In this document: piece after piece, positions 46,230 through 54,497 of the stretch | How the letters are laid out: the number at the start of each line of letters is the position of its first letter | How positions within the stretch are numbered: the first letter of the stretch is position 1 | Assembly: GCA_051252455.1 (NCBI GenBank) | Contig: JBPOFM010000008.1 | Coordinates: 135,776 to 199,775 of the forward strand | Direction: 5' to 3' | Origin: JBPOFM01 sp051252455 | Lineage (GTDB): Bacteria > Bacteroidota > Bacteroidia > Flavobacteriales > Flavobacteriaceae | DNA length: 64,000 nt | Notes under the pieces: generated by a model | Told to the model about the DNA's origin: nothing | Seen by the model: the letters and a program-made list of their open reading frames with translations, nothing else | Databases searched by the model: none | Program-made: the position numbers and the translations under genes

Positions 46230-47636
46230 ATGAAAAAGATTTTAACCTTACTATTCGTATCTATGATAGGTGGAATCATGACGTTATCCGCCTACAAAAT
46301 TTTTGTCGAAAAGGACACCAAATTTTTCGTTTCGTCCAATGAATCGAAACCGTCTTTTATAACGACCAGTAATACCGCTTCTAATTTACTTTATAACAAT
46401 GCAAATGCGCCTGATTTTACTAATGCGGCTGAAAACGCAGTGCATGCGGTAGTCCACGTGAAGAACACGACCGTCAGCCAAGGTGGTCCTGTAACCATGC
46501 AAGATTTGTTCTATGGTCGTAGCCAACCACGTACTCAAATTGGCACCGGAAGTGGTGTTATTATTTCACCAGATGGGTATATTATCACAAACAATCATGT
46601 GATCAATGGTGCGCAAGATTTGTCCATTACTTTAAATGACAATAAAATATATACAGCCAAACTTATTGGCACGGATGAGAAAACAGATATCGCCTTGCTG
46701 AAAATAGAGGCTGACGATGATTTACCTTATGCTACTTTTGGTGATTCAGATCAAGCTAGAGTTGGTGAATGGGTCTTGGCTGTTGGAAATCCTTTCAACT
46801 TGACTTCAACCGTTACGGCTGGAATCATAAGCGCAAAGTCGCGTGATTTGTCTGGAATTAATTCGCAATCCTTTATTCAAACTGACGCCGCAGTTAATCC
46901 TGGGAATTCAGGTGGTGCATTGGTCAATATCAATGGTGATTTGATAGGCATCAATACAGCAATTACATCTCAAACCGGTTCTTATGTTGGCTATTCGTTT
47001 GCTGTACCAAGCAATATTGCACGTAAAGTGGTGGAAGATATTATGGAATTTGGTGATGTGCAAACTGGGATTCTAGGAGTAAACATTCTCAACAAAAATT
47101 CAGAATATGCTGTTGAAAACGGATTTAATGAACTTAATGGTGTGTATGTGAGTGACATAGAAGAAGATTCTGGAGCTGAAAAAGCTGGGATTAAAGGTGG
47201 TGATATCATCAAAAAAATTGACAATATTAGGATCACAAAGTTCTCGGATTTAAGTGGTTATTTGAATACGAAACGACCAAACGATGTGGTGAACGTGACC
47301 ATCGACAGAAATGGTACTGAAAAAGTACTGCCTGTCACCTTATCCAAAAGTGAAATTGCAACAGTAGAATATCTAGACATGCAACTAAAAAACATTCCGA
47401 AACAGACCAAAGAAAAATTTAAAATTGACCATGGCGTTCTGGTTACTAAAAATGAGAATTACACGCTATACAAAAATTTAGGAATCAATTCAGGTTATGT
47501 CATCACGGACATTAATGATCAAAAAATTAAAACTGTAGACGACATTGCCAAATTGCAACAAAAATATGGAGACAAAATAAATAAGATAAGTCTTATCAAT
47601 ACAAAAGGACAGAAAGAAAGTTTCATCTTTAGATAA
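46230..47636 (+). CDS. htrA: Periplasmic HtrA/Deg-family serine protease
   Basis: The 468-residue protein has an N-terminal signal/anchor (about 1-22), a trypsin-like domain with the triad in TNNHVIN (His), KTDIALLKI (Asp) and NPGNSGGAL (Ser), and C-terminal PDZ material (GILGVNILN, AEKAGIKGGDIIKKI, and a second weaker one at about 400-465). It degrades or refolds damaged envelope proteins. It has a terminator downstream. Confidence 0.95.
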   Translation: MKKILTLLFVSMIGGIMTLSAYKIFVEKDTKFFVSSNESKPSFITTSNTASNLLYNNANAPDFTNAAENAVHAVVHVKNTTVSQGGPVTMQDLFYGRSQPRTQIGTGSGVIISPDGYIITNNHVINGAQDLSITLNDNKIYTAKLIGTDEKTDIALLKIEADDDLPYATFGDSDQARVGEWVLAVGNPFNLTSTVTAGIISAKSRDLSGINSQSFIQTDAAVNPGNSGGALVNINGDLIGINTAITSQTGSYVGYSFAVPSNIARKVVEDIMEFGDVQTGILGVNILNKNSEYAVENGFNELNGVYVSDIEEDSGAEKAGIKGGDIIKKIDNIRITKFSDLSGYLNTKRPNDVVNVTIDRNGTEKVLPVTLSKSEIATVEYLDMQLKNIPKQTKEKFKIDHGVLVTKNENYTLYKNLGINSGYVITDINDQKIKTVDDIAKLQQKYGDKINKISLINTKGQKESFIFR

Positions 47637-47661
47637 GAATTTATTAATTATGGATTCACAA

Positions 47662-47696
47662 GCCCTTCACGATCAAAAATCTTGAAGGGTTTTTAT
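47662..47696 (+). terminator. Terminator after htrA
   Basis: CCCTTCA (47663-47669) pairs with TGAAGGG (47683-47689), with a short inner GAT/ATC helix and a T-tract after. Confidence 0.85.
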
Positions 47697-47779
47697 TTTT
47701 TAAAAAACGCTACGAAAACGTTTGAAATATACTATTTTTGCAAAAAATTTAAACAAACAACACACTAAACCTTAACATT

Positions 47780-49228
47780 ATGAGTTTGAACGGAACTTAT
47801 GAAAACGAATTGGCTTTTCAAGCCGACCGAAGACGTGCCTCAGTTGAATTTATTAAAATTGTAAGTGATCTTTGGTATGACAAATCCATCGAATTGGTCA
47901 TTTTTAGAAACCAATTGATTGATAAAAATGTCAGCGATATCCTTAACTTGCATGAATATGCAGGTGAGTTTGTAGGAAAACCAATTTCGATTTTTGATTC
48001 TGTAGAAATCGCACAAGCCATTAAACAATTGGATTTGCCGCCGGCAAAACTGGATATTGGAAAATTGACCTATGAATTTCATATGGAAGACCAAAAGTAT
48101 GGAAATGCGATGGCATTTGTTTCTGACAAACTTAAGGGAGCTAGCAAATCTAAAACGAACCAACCCAAAGATGTTGTACTTTATGGTTTTGGACGAATTG
48201 GTCGTTTGGTTGCAAGAGAATTAATGACTAAAACTGGGAAAGGAAGTCAAATGAGATTAAGAGCGATTGTCACTCGAGGTAAGATTGACCAAACAGTTTT
48301 GCAAAAAAGAGCATCGTTATTGCGAAATGATTCAGTTCATGGCGATTTTTCAGGAACCGTCATCGCAGATTTAAAAAACAGTGCCTTAATTATCAACGGT
48401 ACAACAGTAAATATAATATCGGCAAACAACCCTGAAGATATAGACTATACAAAATACGGGATTAATGATGCTTTGGTTATTGATAATACTGGGGTTTTTA
48501 GAGATAAGGAAGCCTTAAGTAGACATTTGACTTCTAAAGGAGTCTCTAAAGTATTATTGACCGCTCCAGGAAAAGGTGTTCCAAACATCGTTCATGGTGT
48601 CAATCATTTAGACCACAATCCAGACAAAGTGGATATTTTTTCCGCCGCTTCTTGTACAACCAACGCTATCACGCCTATCTTAAAAGCTGTTGAAGATACT
48701 TTAGTAGTAAAACATGGTCATATCGAAACAATTCATGCTTATACAAATGATCAGAACCTTGTAGACAATTATCATGATAAATATCGTCGTGGTCGTGCCG
48801 CTGGATTGAACATGGTTATTACCGAAACTGGAGCGGGTAGCGCAGTGACAAAAGCTCTACCTTCAATGGAAGGAAAATTGACGTCAAATGCAATCCGAGT
48901 ACCTGTTCCTAATGGTTCTTTGGCAATTTTAAATTTAGAACTTGAAAAAGAAACATCCTTAGATGGGATCAATTCAATTATGAAACAATATGCATTGGAA
49001 GGTAACCTTGTTGAGCAAATCAAATTTGAATTGAGCGACGAATTGGTCTCTAGTGATATTGTCGGTGTATCTGCTCCCGCTATCTATGATAGTAAGGCGA
49101 CCATTGTAAGAGCTGACGGTAAAAACATTCTTTTATATATTTGGTACGATAACGAGTATGGCTACAGCCACCAAGTCATTCGCTTGGCAAAATATATATC
49201 TAAAGTTAGACGTTATACTTATTATTAG
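47780..49228 (+). CDS. gap: Glyceraldehyde-3-phosphate dehydrogenase, long N-terminally extended form
   Basis: The 482-residue enzyme has a normal GAPDH core starting near residue 130 (VLYGFGRIGRLVARELM) with the catalytic Cys in SAASCTTNAI and a C-terminal WYDNEYGYSHQV. About 130 extra N-terminal residues precede the NAD domain; their role is unknown. This long form is known from Bacteroidota and may work mainly in one direction, glycolytic or gluconeogenic (inference). A TATTTTTG box lies at 47733-47740 and a terminator follows. Confidence 0.94.
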   Translation: MSLNGTYENELAFQADRRRASVEFIKIVSDLWYDKSIELVIFRNQLIDKNVSDILNLHEYAGEFVGKPISIFDSVEIAQAIKQLDLPPAKLDIGKLTYEFHMEDQKYGNAMAFVSDKLKGASKSKTNQPKDVVLYGFGRIGRLVARELMTKTGKGSQMRLRAIVTRGKIDQTVLQKRASLLRNDSVHGDFSGTVIADLKNSALIINGTTVNIISANNPEDIDYTKYGINDALVIDNTGVFRDKEALSRHLTSKGVSKVLLTAPGKGVPNIVHGVNHLDHNPDKVDIFSAASCTTNAITPILKAVEDTLVVKHGHIETIHAYTNDQNLVDNYHDKYRRGRAAGLNMVITETGAGSAVTKALPSMEGKLTSNAIRVPVPNGSLAILNLELEKETSLDGINSIMKQYALEGNLVEQIKFELSDELVSSDIVGVSAPAIYDSKATIVRADGKNILLYIWYDNEYGYSHQVIRLAKYISKVRRYTYY

Positions 49229-49265
49229 TAGAAAACATCTATTTTTAAAAAATGATCGTATATAA

Positions 49266-49293
49266 AAATAGCCTTACTTACGTGAGGCTATTT
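49266..49293 (+). terminator. Terminator after gap
   Basis: A 12-bp stem with one G-T pair (49266-49277 with 49282-49293) and a 4-nt loop, followed by a T-rich stretch. Confidence 0.8.
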
Positions 49294-49365
49294 CTTTAAA
49301 AAGAAACATATAATAATTATAATTCTTATCTTGTTCGAAATTAACTACTTCAAAAAAAAACTTAA

Positions 49366-49986
49366 ATGCATTCCATTAAAACTTTAACCATTGTCCTATT
49401 TTCATTGTTGATTTACTCAAATGTCAATGCCCAAGAAACACCTGAAGAAACTGATGAGGAGAAACTGTCCTTATATGAAAGTTCCATCAGCAACCAGTTT
49501 GAATATGTGATCCAGAAGTCCTATAGCTATCAGGAATTTAAAAACGTAAAAAAATCATGGCTTTATGAATTAAAGGCGCACACGCTTGATTCGTTAAAGG
49601 CCGTTCAAGACGATTTATCGACAACTCAAAAAACGGTAGATAGTTTGGAACTGGAGATAGACGGTTTCAAAAGCAATCTTGCAAATACAAAAACGCAATT
49701 GAGCGATACCATTGACGAGAAAGATAATATGTCTCTTTTCGGAATGCAAATGAGTAAAACCAATTACAGCATGACTTTATGGAGCGTCATTGGAATTTTA
49801 TTCGCATTATTGTTATTGTTTATCTATAAATTCAGAAGTAGCAATACCATTACCAGACATTCTAAAAAAGCTCTAGCAGAAACCGAAGAGGAATTTGAAG
49901 AACACCGTCGTAATGCGCTAGAACGTGAACAGATTGTTCGACGCCAGCTTCAAGATGAGCTCAACAAACAGAAAAAAACTAAATAA
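49366..49986 (+). CDS. Coiled-coil single-span membrane protein of unknown function
   Basis: The 206-residue protein has a signal peptide (residues 1-22, ending VNAQE), a periplasmic coiled coil (about 70-120; LKAVQDDLSTTQKTVDSLELEI), one TM helix at about 141-161 (LWSVIGILFALLLLFIYKF) and a charged cytosolic tail rich in Glu/Arg/Lys. It occurs upstream of trmD in related genomes but is not itself a methyltransferase. No known domain is recognised. A terminator separates it from trmD. Confidence 0.8.
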   Translation: MHSIKTLTIVLFSLLIYSNVNAQETPEETDEEKLSLYESSISNQFEYVIQKSYSYQEFKNVKKSWLYELKAHTLDSLKAVQDDLSTTQKTVDSLELEIDGFKSNLANTKTQLSDTIDEKDNMSLFGMQMSKTNYSMTLWSVIGILFALLLLFIYKFRSSNTITRHSKKALAETEEEFEEHRRNALEREQIVRRQLQDELNKQKKTK

Positions 49987-49993
49987 ATATTTT

Positions 49994-50022
49994 AAATCCG
50001 GAAGTTTTCTTTCGGATTTTTT
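49994..50022 (+). terminator. Terminator after the coiled-coil protein gene
   Basis: AAATCCGGAA (49994-50003) pairs with TTTCGGATTT (50010-50019, one G-T pair), followed by T's. Confidence 0.8.
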
Positions 50023-50121
50023 ATTTCAAGTTTATAAAATAATAGTATTTAGGATAATCTAAAACTCAATAATGCGACTGCAAACTAATTTTTGCATCTT
50101 TGTAAATCATATCAGTCAATT

Positions 50122-50799
50122 ATGCGAATCGATATTATCACCGTTTTACCCGAACTTTTAAAAAGTCCGTTTGAGGCTTCTATTCTTAAGCGAGCCATTG
50201 AGGCGGATTTGGTAAGTGTTCATTTTCACAATTTAAGGGATTATACATCAGATAGATATAAATCTGTAGATGACACGCAATTTGGAGGTGGTGCAGGCAT
50301 GGTGATGATGGTTGAACCGATTGACAAATGCATCACTCAACTTCGATCAGAGCGTTCGTATGACGAAATCATTTATATGACTCCAGATGGTGAAACTTTG
50401 AAACAAGGTATTGCCAATCAATTATCGATGAAGGAAAATATCATCATTTTATGTGGTCATTATAAAGGTGTTGATCAGCGTGTTCGCGACATGTTTGTCA
50501 CACGAGAAATTTCAATAGGCGATTACGTGCTCTCTGGAGGCGAACTTGGAGCTGCTGTACTTTGTGATGCGATTATCCGATTGATTCCTGGTGTCTTGGG
50601 TAACGAAACATCCGCTTTAACAGATTCATTTCAAGATAACTTATTGGCACCACCAATTTATACCAAACCAAGAGACTATAAAGGCTATAAAGTTCCTGAA
50701 TTATTATTCAGTGGCAACTTCCCTAAAATCGAAAAATGGCGTGAAGAACAAGCCTACCAAAGAACTAAAGAGCGTCGTCCAGACTTACTGGATGAGTGA
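50122..50799 (+). CDS. trmD: tRNA (guanine-N1-)-methyltransferase
   Basis: TrmD methylates G37 of tRNA and prevents frameshifting. The 225-residue knotted SPOUT enzyme has DDTQFGGGAGMVM, LCGHYKGVDQRV and EISIGDYVLSGGELGA, all family signatures. The ATG at 50122 is chosen because MRIDIITVLPEL is the standard start; 30 upstream bases in frame lack support. rplS follows after about 150 bp. Confidence 0.97.
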   Translation: MRIDIITVLPELLKSPFEASILKRAIEADLVSVHFHNLRDYTSDRYKSVDDTQFGGGAGMVMMVEPIDKCITQLRSERSYDEIIYMTPDGETLKQGIANQLSMKENIIILCGHYKGVDQRVRDMFVTREISIGDYVLSGGELGAAVLCDAIIRLIPGVLGNETSALTDSFQDNLLAPPIYTKPRDYKGYKVPELLFSGNFPKIEKWREEQAYQRTKERRPDLLDE

Positions 50800-50949
50800 T
50801 TACCTTCAAAATTTGCAATAATCTATAAAATAATTATAAATAATTAATTGCCTATTGTTAATTATTAATTACTTTTGCATCCAATTTCAGATTAACCTCT
50901 GGCGAAATACGTGAATGTTGGTTTGGATCAATCTTAAAATATAAAAGAG

Positions 50950-51300
50950 ATGAATTCTTTAGTTCAATTTGTACAAGACGAATTTGTAGAAAAAAAAGAG
51001 TTGCCAGACTTTGGCGCTGGTGATACAATCACAGTGTACTATGAAATCCGTGAGGGTGAAAAAAAACGTACACAGTTTTTTAAAGGTGTAGTTTTACAAC
51101 GTAAAGGAACAGGAAGTTCTGAAACATTTACGATCCGTAAAATGTCAGGAACTGTTGGTGTAGAGCGTATCTTCCCAGTAAACTTGCCAGCACTTCAAAA
51201 AATCGAAGTCAACAAAAAAGGTAAAGTTAGACGTTCTAGAATTTACTACTTTAGAGGTCTTACTGGTAAAAAAGCGAGAATCAAAGAAAAGAGAGATTAA
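50950..51300 (+). CDS. rplS: 50S ribosomal protein L19
   Basis: L19 sits at the 30S-50S interface. The 116-residue protein has DTITVYYEIREGEKKRTQFFKG, GTGSSETFTIRK and the basic C-terminal RRSRIYYFRGLTGKKARIKEK. Length is normal. It has its own terminator just downstream. Confidence 0.98.
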   Translation: MNSLVQFVQDEFVEKKELPDFGAGDTITVYYEIREGEKKRTQFFKGVVLQRKGTGSSETFTIRKMSGTVGVERIFPVNLPALQKIEVNKKGKVRRSRIYYFRGLTGKKARIKEKRD

Positions 51301-51320
51301 GTATTTCTCCAATTATTATA

Positions 51321-51350
51321 AAAAAAGCCTTGATATTTCAAGGCTTTTTT
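51321..51350 (+). terminator. Terminator after rplS
   Basis: A 13-bp perfect stem (51321-51333 with 51338-51350) and a 4-nt loop; the stem ends in a T-run. Confidence 0.92.
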
Positions 51351-51472
51351 GGTTTATTAACTTTTGTTAATAAGTCTAGTTCATAAGTAGTTGAAAACTA
51401 TAATGTTAAAACCTTTTGAAAATGATGGATTTCTTTGTAATTTAGTAGAACGATTTTAGCAACAACCTTGTG

Positions 51473-51500
51473 TTGGTTTCAGCATCGAAAATTGAATTTG
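51473..51500 (+). promoter_or_regulatory. Promoter-like TTG-N17-TGAATTTG
   Basis: TTG at 51473-51475, a 17-nt spacer and TGAATTTG at 51493-51500 (one mismatch to TAnnTTTG). The predicted transcription start falls at about 51505, where the first helix of the candidate RNA begins. Confidence 0.4.
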
Positions 51501-51505
51501 AGCTA

Positions 51506-51965
51506 AATCGTATAAAGTAACGTTCTTTATAAGATTGTTTTTTGAGATTTTTAAAGTATCACGTGTATGCGTGAAAAACTGAAAAATCATGATATTTTAA
51601 AAAGTGTTGCATGTTCAGACAGGCAATAACTAGTAAGGTTGAAAGTTTCTAAAGGCTGTAACAGCGAAAGCGAAAACTTCGGTAGGAAACAATGTTTTAA
51701 AAATTGTTAGTCACGAAAGTGATGTACAGGAGTTAAAACATCAAGAAGAACAATTAACTGAAACATTCTTATAACAGGTCAATACATTTTGAAAGTTATA
51801 GAACGTTTTATTGAAATGGTAAATCTTGGGTTGAAAAAGACGATTGTAGGACGTGAGTTCTAGTCGGCTGATGTAGTAGCAATGCTAATTAGATCGTATA
51901 GAAACTGTTTCAAAGAAAGCCATATCAAAGTAGCAATTGTGCTATCGTGATATGGCTTTTGTTAT
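51506..51965 (+). ncRNA. Candidate long structured RNA between rplS and icd
   Basis: The 818-bp gap after the rplS terminator (51351-52168) has no credible ORF but is rich in helices. Seen in order: a 12-bp hairpin with one mismatch (51506-51517/51525-51536); a CACG/CGTG hairpin near 51561; GCTG-TAA-CAGC near 51655; a perfect 9-bp long-range helix ATGTTTTAA/TTAAAACAT (51692-51700/51733-51741) enclosing TCAC-GAAA-GTGA; a GNRA hairpin TAGGAC-GTGA-GTTCTA (51847-51862) inside GAC/GTC; TAGC-AAT-GCTA (51877-51887); and a 12+5-bp terminator hairpin (51916-51959). It could be a free ncRNA or an attenuated leader of icd. It does not match tmRNA, RNase P RNA or rRNA as I know them. Confidence 0.5.
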
Positions 51966-51967
51966 TT
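51916..51967 (+). terminator. Terminator hairpin at the end of the candidate RNA
   Basis: 12 bp perfect (51916-51927 with 51948-51959), then an inner 5-bp TAGCA/TGCTA helix, followed by TTTTGTTATTTT. Confidence 0.8.
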
Positions 51968-52111
51968 TATATAGTTGCTTAATTGTTAAAATAGATTCTA
52001 AACGTAAAACGAGCGCCATGCTAACAAATCAAAGCTCCTATTCGGTTCAATATTCCTATACAAACATTGACGAAATGGGAATAATCTACTTTATAAGCTA
52101 TTTGATTTTTG

Positions 52112-52119
52112 TATATTTG
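52112..52119 (+). promoter_or_regulatory. TATATTTG -7 box of icd
   Basis: An exact TAnnTTTG match 50 nt before the icd ATG, downstream of the candidate RNA's terminator, so icd can be transcribed on its own. Confidence 0.5.
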
Positions 52120-52169
52120 CAATGCTCAAAAATTTGGGTACTCCCTTTAAACTTTAATTCAATATATTC

Positions 52170-54392
52170 ATGGCAAACACATCCACTATTTTTTATACAA
52201 AAACAGATGAAGCTCCAGCTTTAGCAACACAATCTTTTTTACCAATTATAAAAGCTTTTACAAAATCTTCAGGGATCAATATTGAGACTGCGGACATCTC
52301 GTTAGCAGGTCGAATTCTAGCTAGTTTTCCTGATTTTTTGACGGACGATCAAAAAGTTCCGGATGCATTGAAACAATTGGGTGATTTGGCAACACAACCA
52401 GAAGCTAATATAATTAAATTGCCAAACATCAGTGCTTCTGTACCACAATTGTCTGAAGCAATATCAGAATTACAGAAAAAAGGTTACAAATTGCCAGATT
52501 ATCCTGACAGTCCAAAAAATGAGGAGGAAAAAAGTATAAAATCTAGATATGATAAAATAAAAGGTAGTGCTGTGAATCCTGTACTTCGAGAAGGAAATTC
52601 GGACAGACGTGCTCCAAAAGCCGTGAAGAATTATGCCAAAAAGCATCCACACTCTATGGGGAAATGGTCTTCTGATTCCAAAACTCACGTGGCGACAATG
52701 GAACATGGCGATTTTTTCCATACTGAAAAGTCAGTTACTGTGGATACAGCTACAAATGTGAAAATAGAACACATAGGTTCCAACGGAGATGTCACGGTTC
52801 TAAAAGCAAATACTCCATTATTGGCTGGAGAAATCATTGATGCTTCCACAATGAAGAAAGAAGCCTTGCTTTCCTTTTTAGTAGAGCAAGTGAAAGACGC
52901 AAAAGCTAAAAATGTATTGTTTTCATTACATATGAAAGCAACCATGATGAAAGTTTCTGATCCAATCATTTTTGGACATGCCGTAAGAGTATTTTTCAAG
53001 GACTTATTCGACAAACATCAAGCAACATTTGAATCTATTGGTGTCGATGTCAATAACGGATTTGGAAATTTAGAAGAAAAACTAAATCAACTTCCTGAAG
53101 CGAAAAAACAAGAAATTGCGGCAGATATAGAAACAGCATTTAGTAATGGCCCAAGTGTAGCCATGGTAAATTCTGATAAAGGAATCACCAATCTACATGT
53201 TCCAAGTGATGTCATCATTGATGCTTCCATGCCTGCCATGATTCGTACTTCTGGACAAATGTGGAATGCCGATGGCAAACAACAAGATACAAAAGCGGTC
53301 ATTCCCGATAGCAGTTATGCAGGTCTGTATGAAGCAACTATTGATTTTTGTAAAGAGCATGGTGCTTTTGATCCTACAACAATGGGAACTGTCCCAAATG
53401 TTGGATTGATGGCTCAAAAAGCTGAAGAATATGGTTCACATGATAAAACATTTGAAATAGCTTCACAAGGTGTTGTTCGTGTGATCGACTCTGAAGGTGC
53501 CATCTTATTGGAGCATGATGTAGATGCTGGTGATATTTGGCGAATGTGCCAAACAAAGGACGCACCAGTTCAAGACTGGGTAAAACTGGCTGTTTCAAGA
53601 GCATCTGCAACTAAAACGCCTACCATTTTTTGGTTAGATAAAAACAGAGCTCATGATGCTGAACTCATCACAAAAGTAAATGAATATCTCAAGAATCATG
53701 ATACAGATGGCTTGGATATCAGAATTATGACACCAGTGGAGGCGACTCAATTTACTTTGGAGCGCATCAAAGATGGTAAAGACACTATTTCGGTTACTGG
53801 AAATGTATTGCGTGATTATTTAACGGACCTCTTCCCTATTTTAGAATTAGGTACCAGTGCCAAAATGTTATCTATTGTTCCTTTGATGAATGGTGGTGGC
53901 TTATTTGAAACTGGCGCAGGTGGATCTGCTCCAAAACATGTCGAACAATTCATTGAGGAAAATCACTTACGTTGGGATTCCTTAGGAGAATTTCTAGCTT
54001 TAGCCGTTTCATTAGAGCATTTGGCAACATCAAATAATAATCCTAAAGCACAAATTTTGGCGGACACTTTAGATGATGCAACCGAAAAATTATTACAAAA
54101 TGGCAAATCACCATCGAGAAAAGTCAACGAATTAGACAATAGAGGAAGCCATTTTTACTTGGCTTTATTTTGGGCGGAAGCTTTAGCAAACCAAACAAAA
54201 GACACCGAACTGAAAAACGAATTCGCTAAACTATTCAAAGAATTACAAGCACATGAATCTAAAATCATGGAAGAATTGATCGATATTCAAGGTAAATCAA
54301 TGGATATAGGAGGATATTATGAACCAAACGATACGTTGGTTATGAATGCCATGAGACCAAGTTCAACTTTTAACACTCTTATAAAGAACTAA
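52170..54392 (+). CDS. icd: NADP-dependent isocitrate dehydrogenase, monomeric type
   Basis: The enzyme oxidises isocitrate to 2-oxoglutarate in the TCA cycle, giving NADPH. The 740-residue single-chain form is recognisable by TSTIFYTKTDEAPALAT at the N-terminus, LPDYPDSP, EGNSDRRAPKAVKNYAKK, MKATMMKVSDPIIFGH and NGGGLFETGAGGSAPKHVEQF. Length is normal for the monomeric class. A terminator follows it. Confidence 0.97.
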   Translation: MANTSTIFYTKTDEAPALATQSFLPIIKAFTKSSGINIETADISLAGRILASFPDFLTDDQKVPDALKQLGDLATQPEANIIKLPNISASVPQLSEAISELQKKGYKLPDYPDSPKNEEEKSIKSRYDKIKGSAVNPVLREGNSDRRAPKAVKNYAKKHPHSMGKWSSDSKTHVATMEHGDFFHTEKSVTVDTATNVKIEHIGSNGDVTVLKANTPLLAGEIIDASTMKKEALLSFLVEQVKDAKAKNVLFSLHMKATMMKVSDPIIFGHAVRVFFKDLFDKHQATFESIGVDVNNGFGNLEEKLNQLPEAKKQEIAADIETAFSNGPSVAMVNSDKGITNLHVPSDVIIDASMPAMIRTSGQMWNADGKQQDTKAVIPDSSYAGLYEATIDFCKEHGAFDPTTMGTVPNVGLMAQKAEEYGSHDKTFEIASQGVVRVIDSEGAILLEHDVDAGDIWRMCQTKDAPVQDWVKLAVSRASATKTPTIFWLDKNRAHDAELITKVNEYLKNHDTDGLDIRIMTPVEATQFTLERIKDGKDTISVTGNVLRDYLTDLFPILELGTSAKMLSIVPLMNGGGLFETGAGGSAPKHVEQFIEENHLRWDSLGEFLALAVSLEHLATSNNNPKAQILADTLDDATEKLLQNGKSPSRKVNELDNRGSHFYLALFWAEALANQTKDTELKNEFAKLFKELQAHESKIMEELIDIQGKSMDIGGYYEPNDTLVMNAMRPSSTFNTLIKN

Positions 54393-54447
54393 TATAAAGT
54401 AAATAAATGTTTGTTTAAAATATTTTGTAAAAAATTAAACAAAACCT

Positions 54448-54479
54448 AAAAAAGCTCCTTATATTTATGGAGCTTTTTT
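54448..54479 (+). terminator. Terminator after icd
   Basis: An 11-bp perfect stem (54448-54458 with 54469-54479), a 10-nt AT loop and T-run. Confidence 0.9.
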
Positions 54480-54497
54480 CTATTCTAAAATTCGCGA

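Noticed and set aside
51506..51965. Decayed rRNA, RNase P RNA or tmRNA
   Set aside because: Neither the universal RNase P core, tmRNA acceptor ends nor contiguous conserved rRNA segments are present; only short chance resemblances (for example AACTGAAACAT) were seen.
51937..52224. 95-codon open frame between the candidate RNA and icd
   Set aside because: It begins inside the terminator hairpin, overlaps the icd start in another frame, has AT-driven composition and no recognisable domain.
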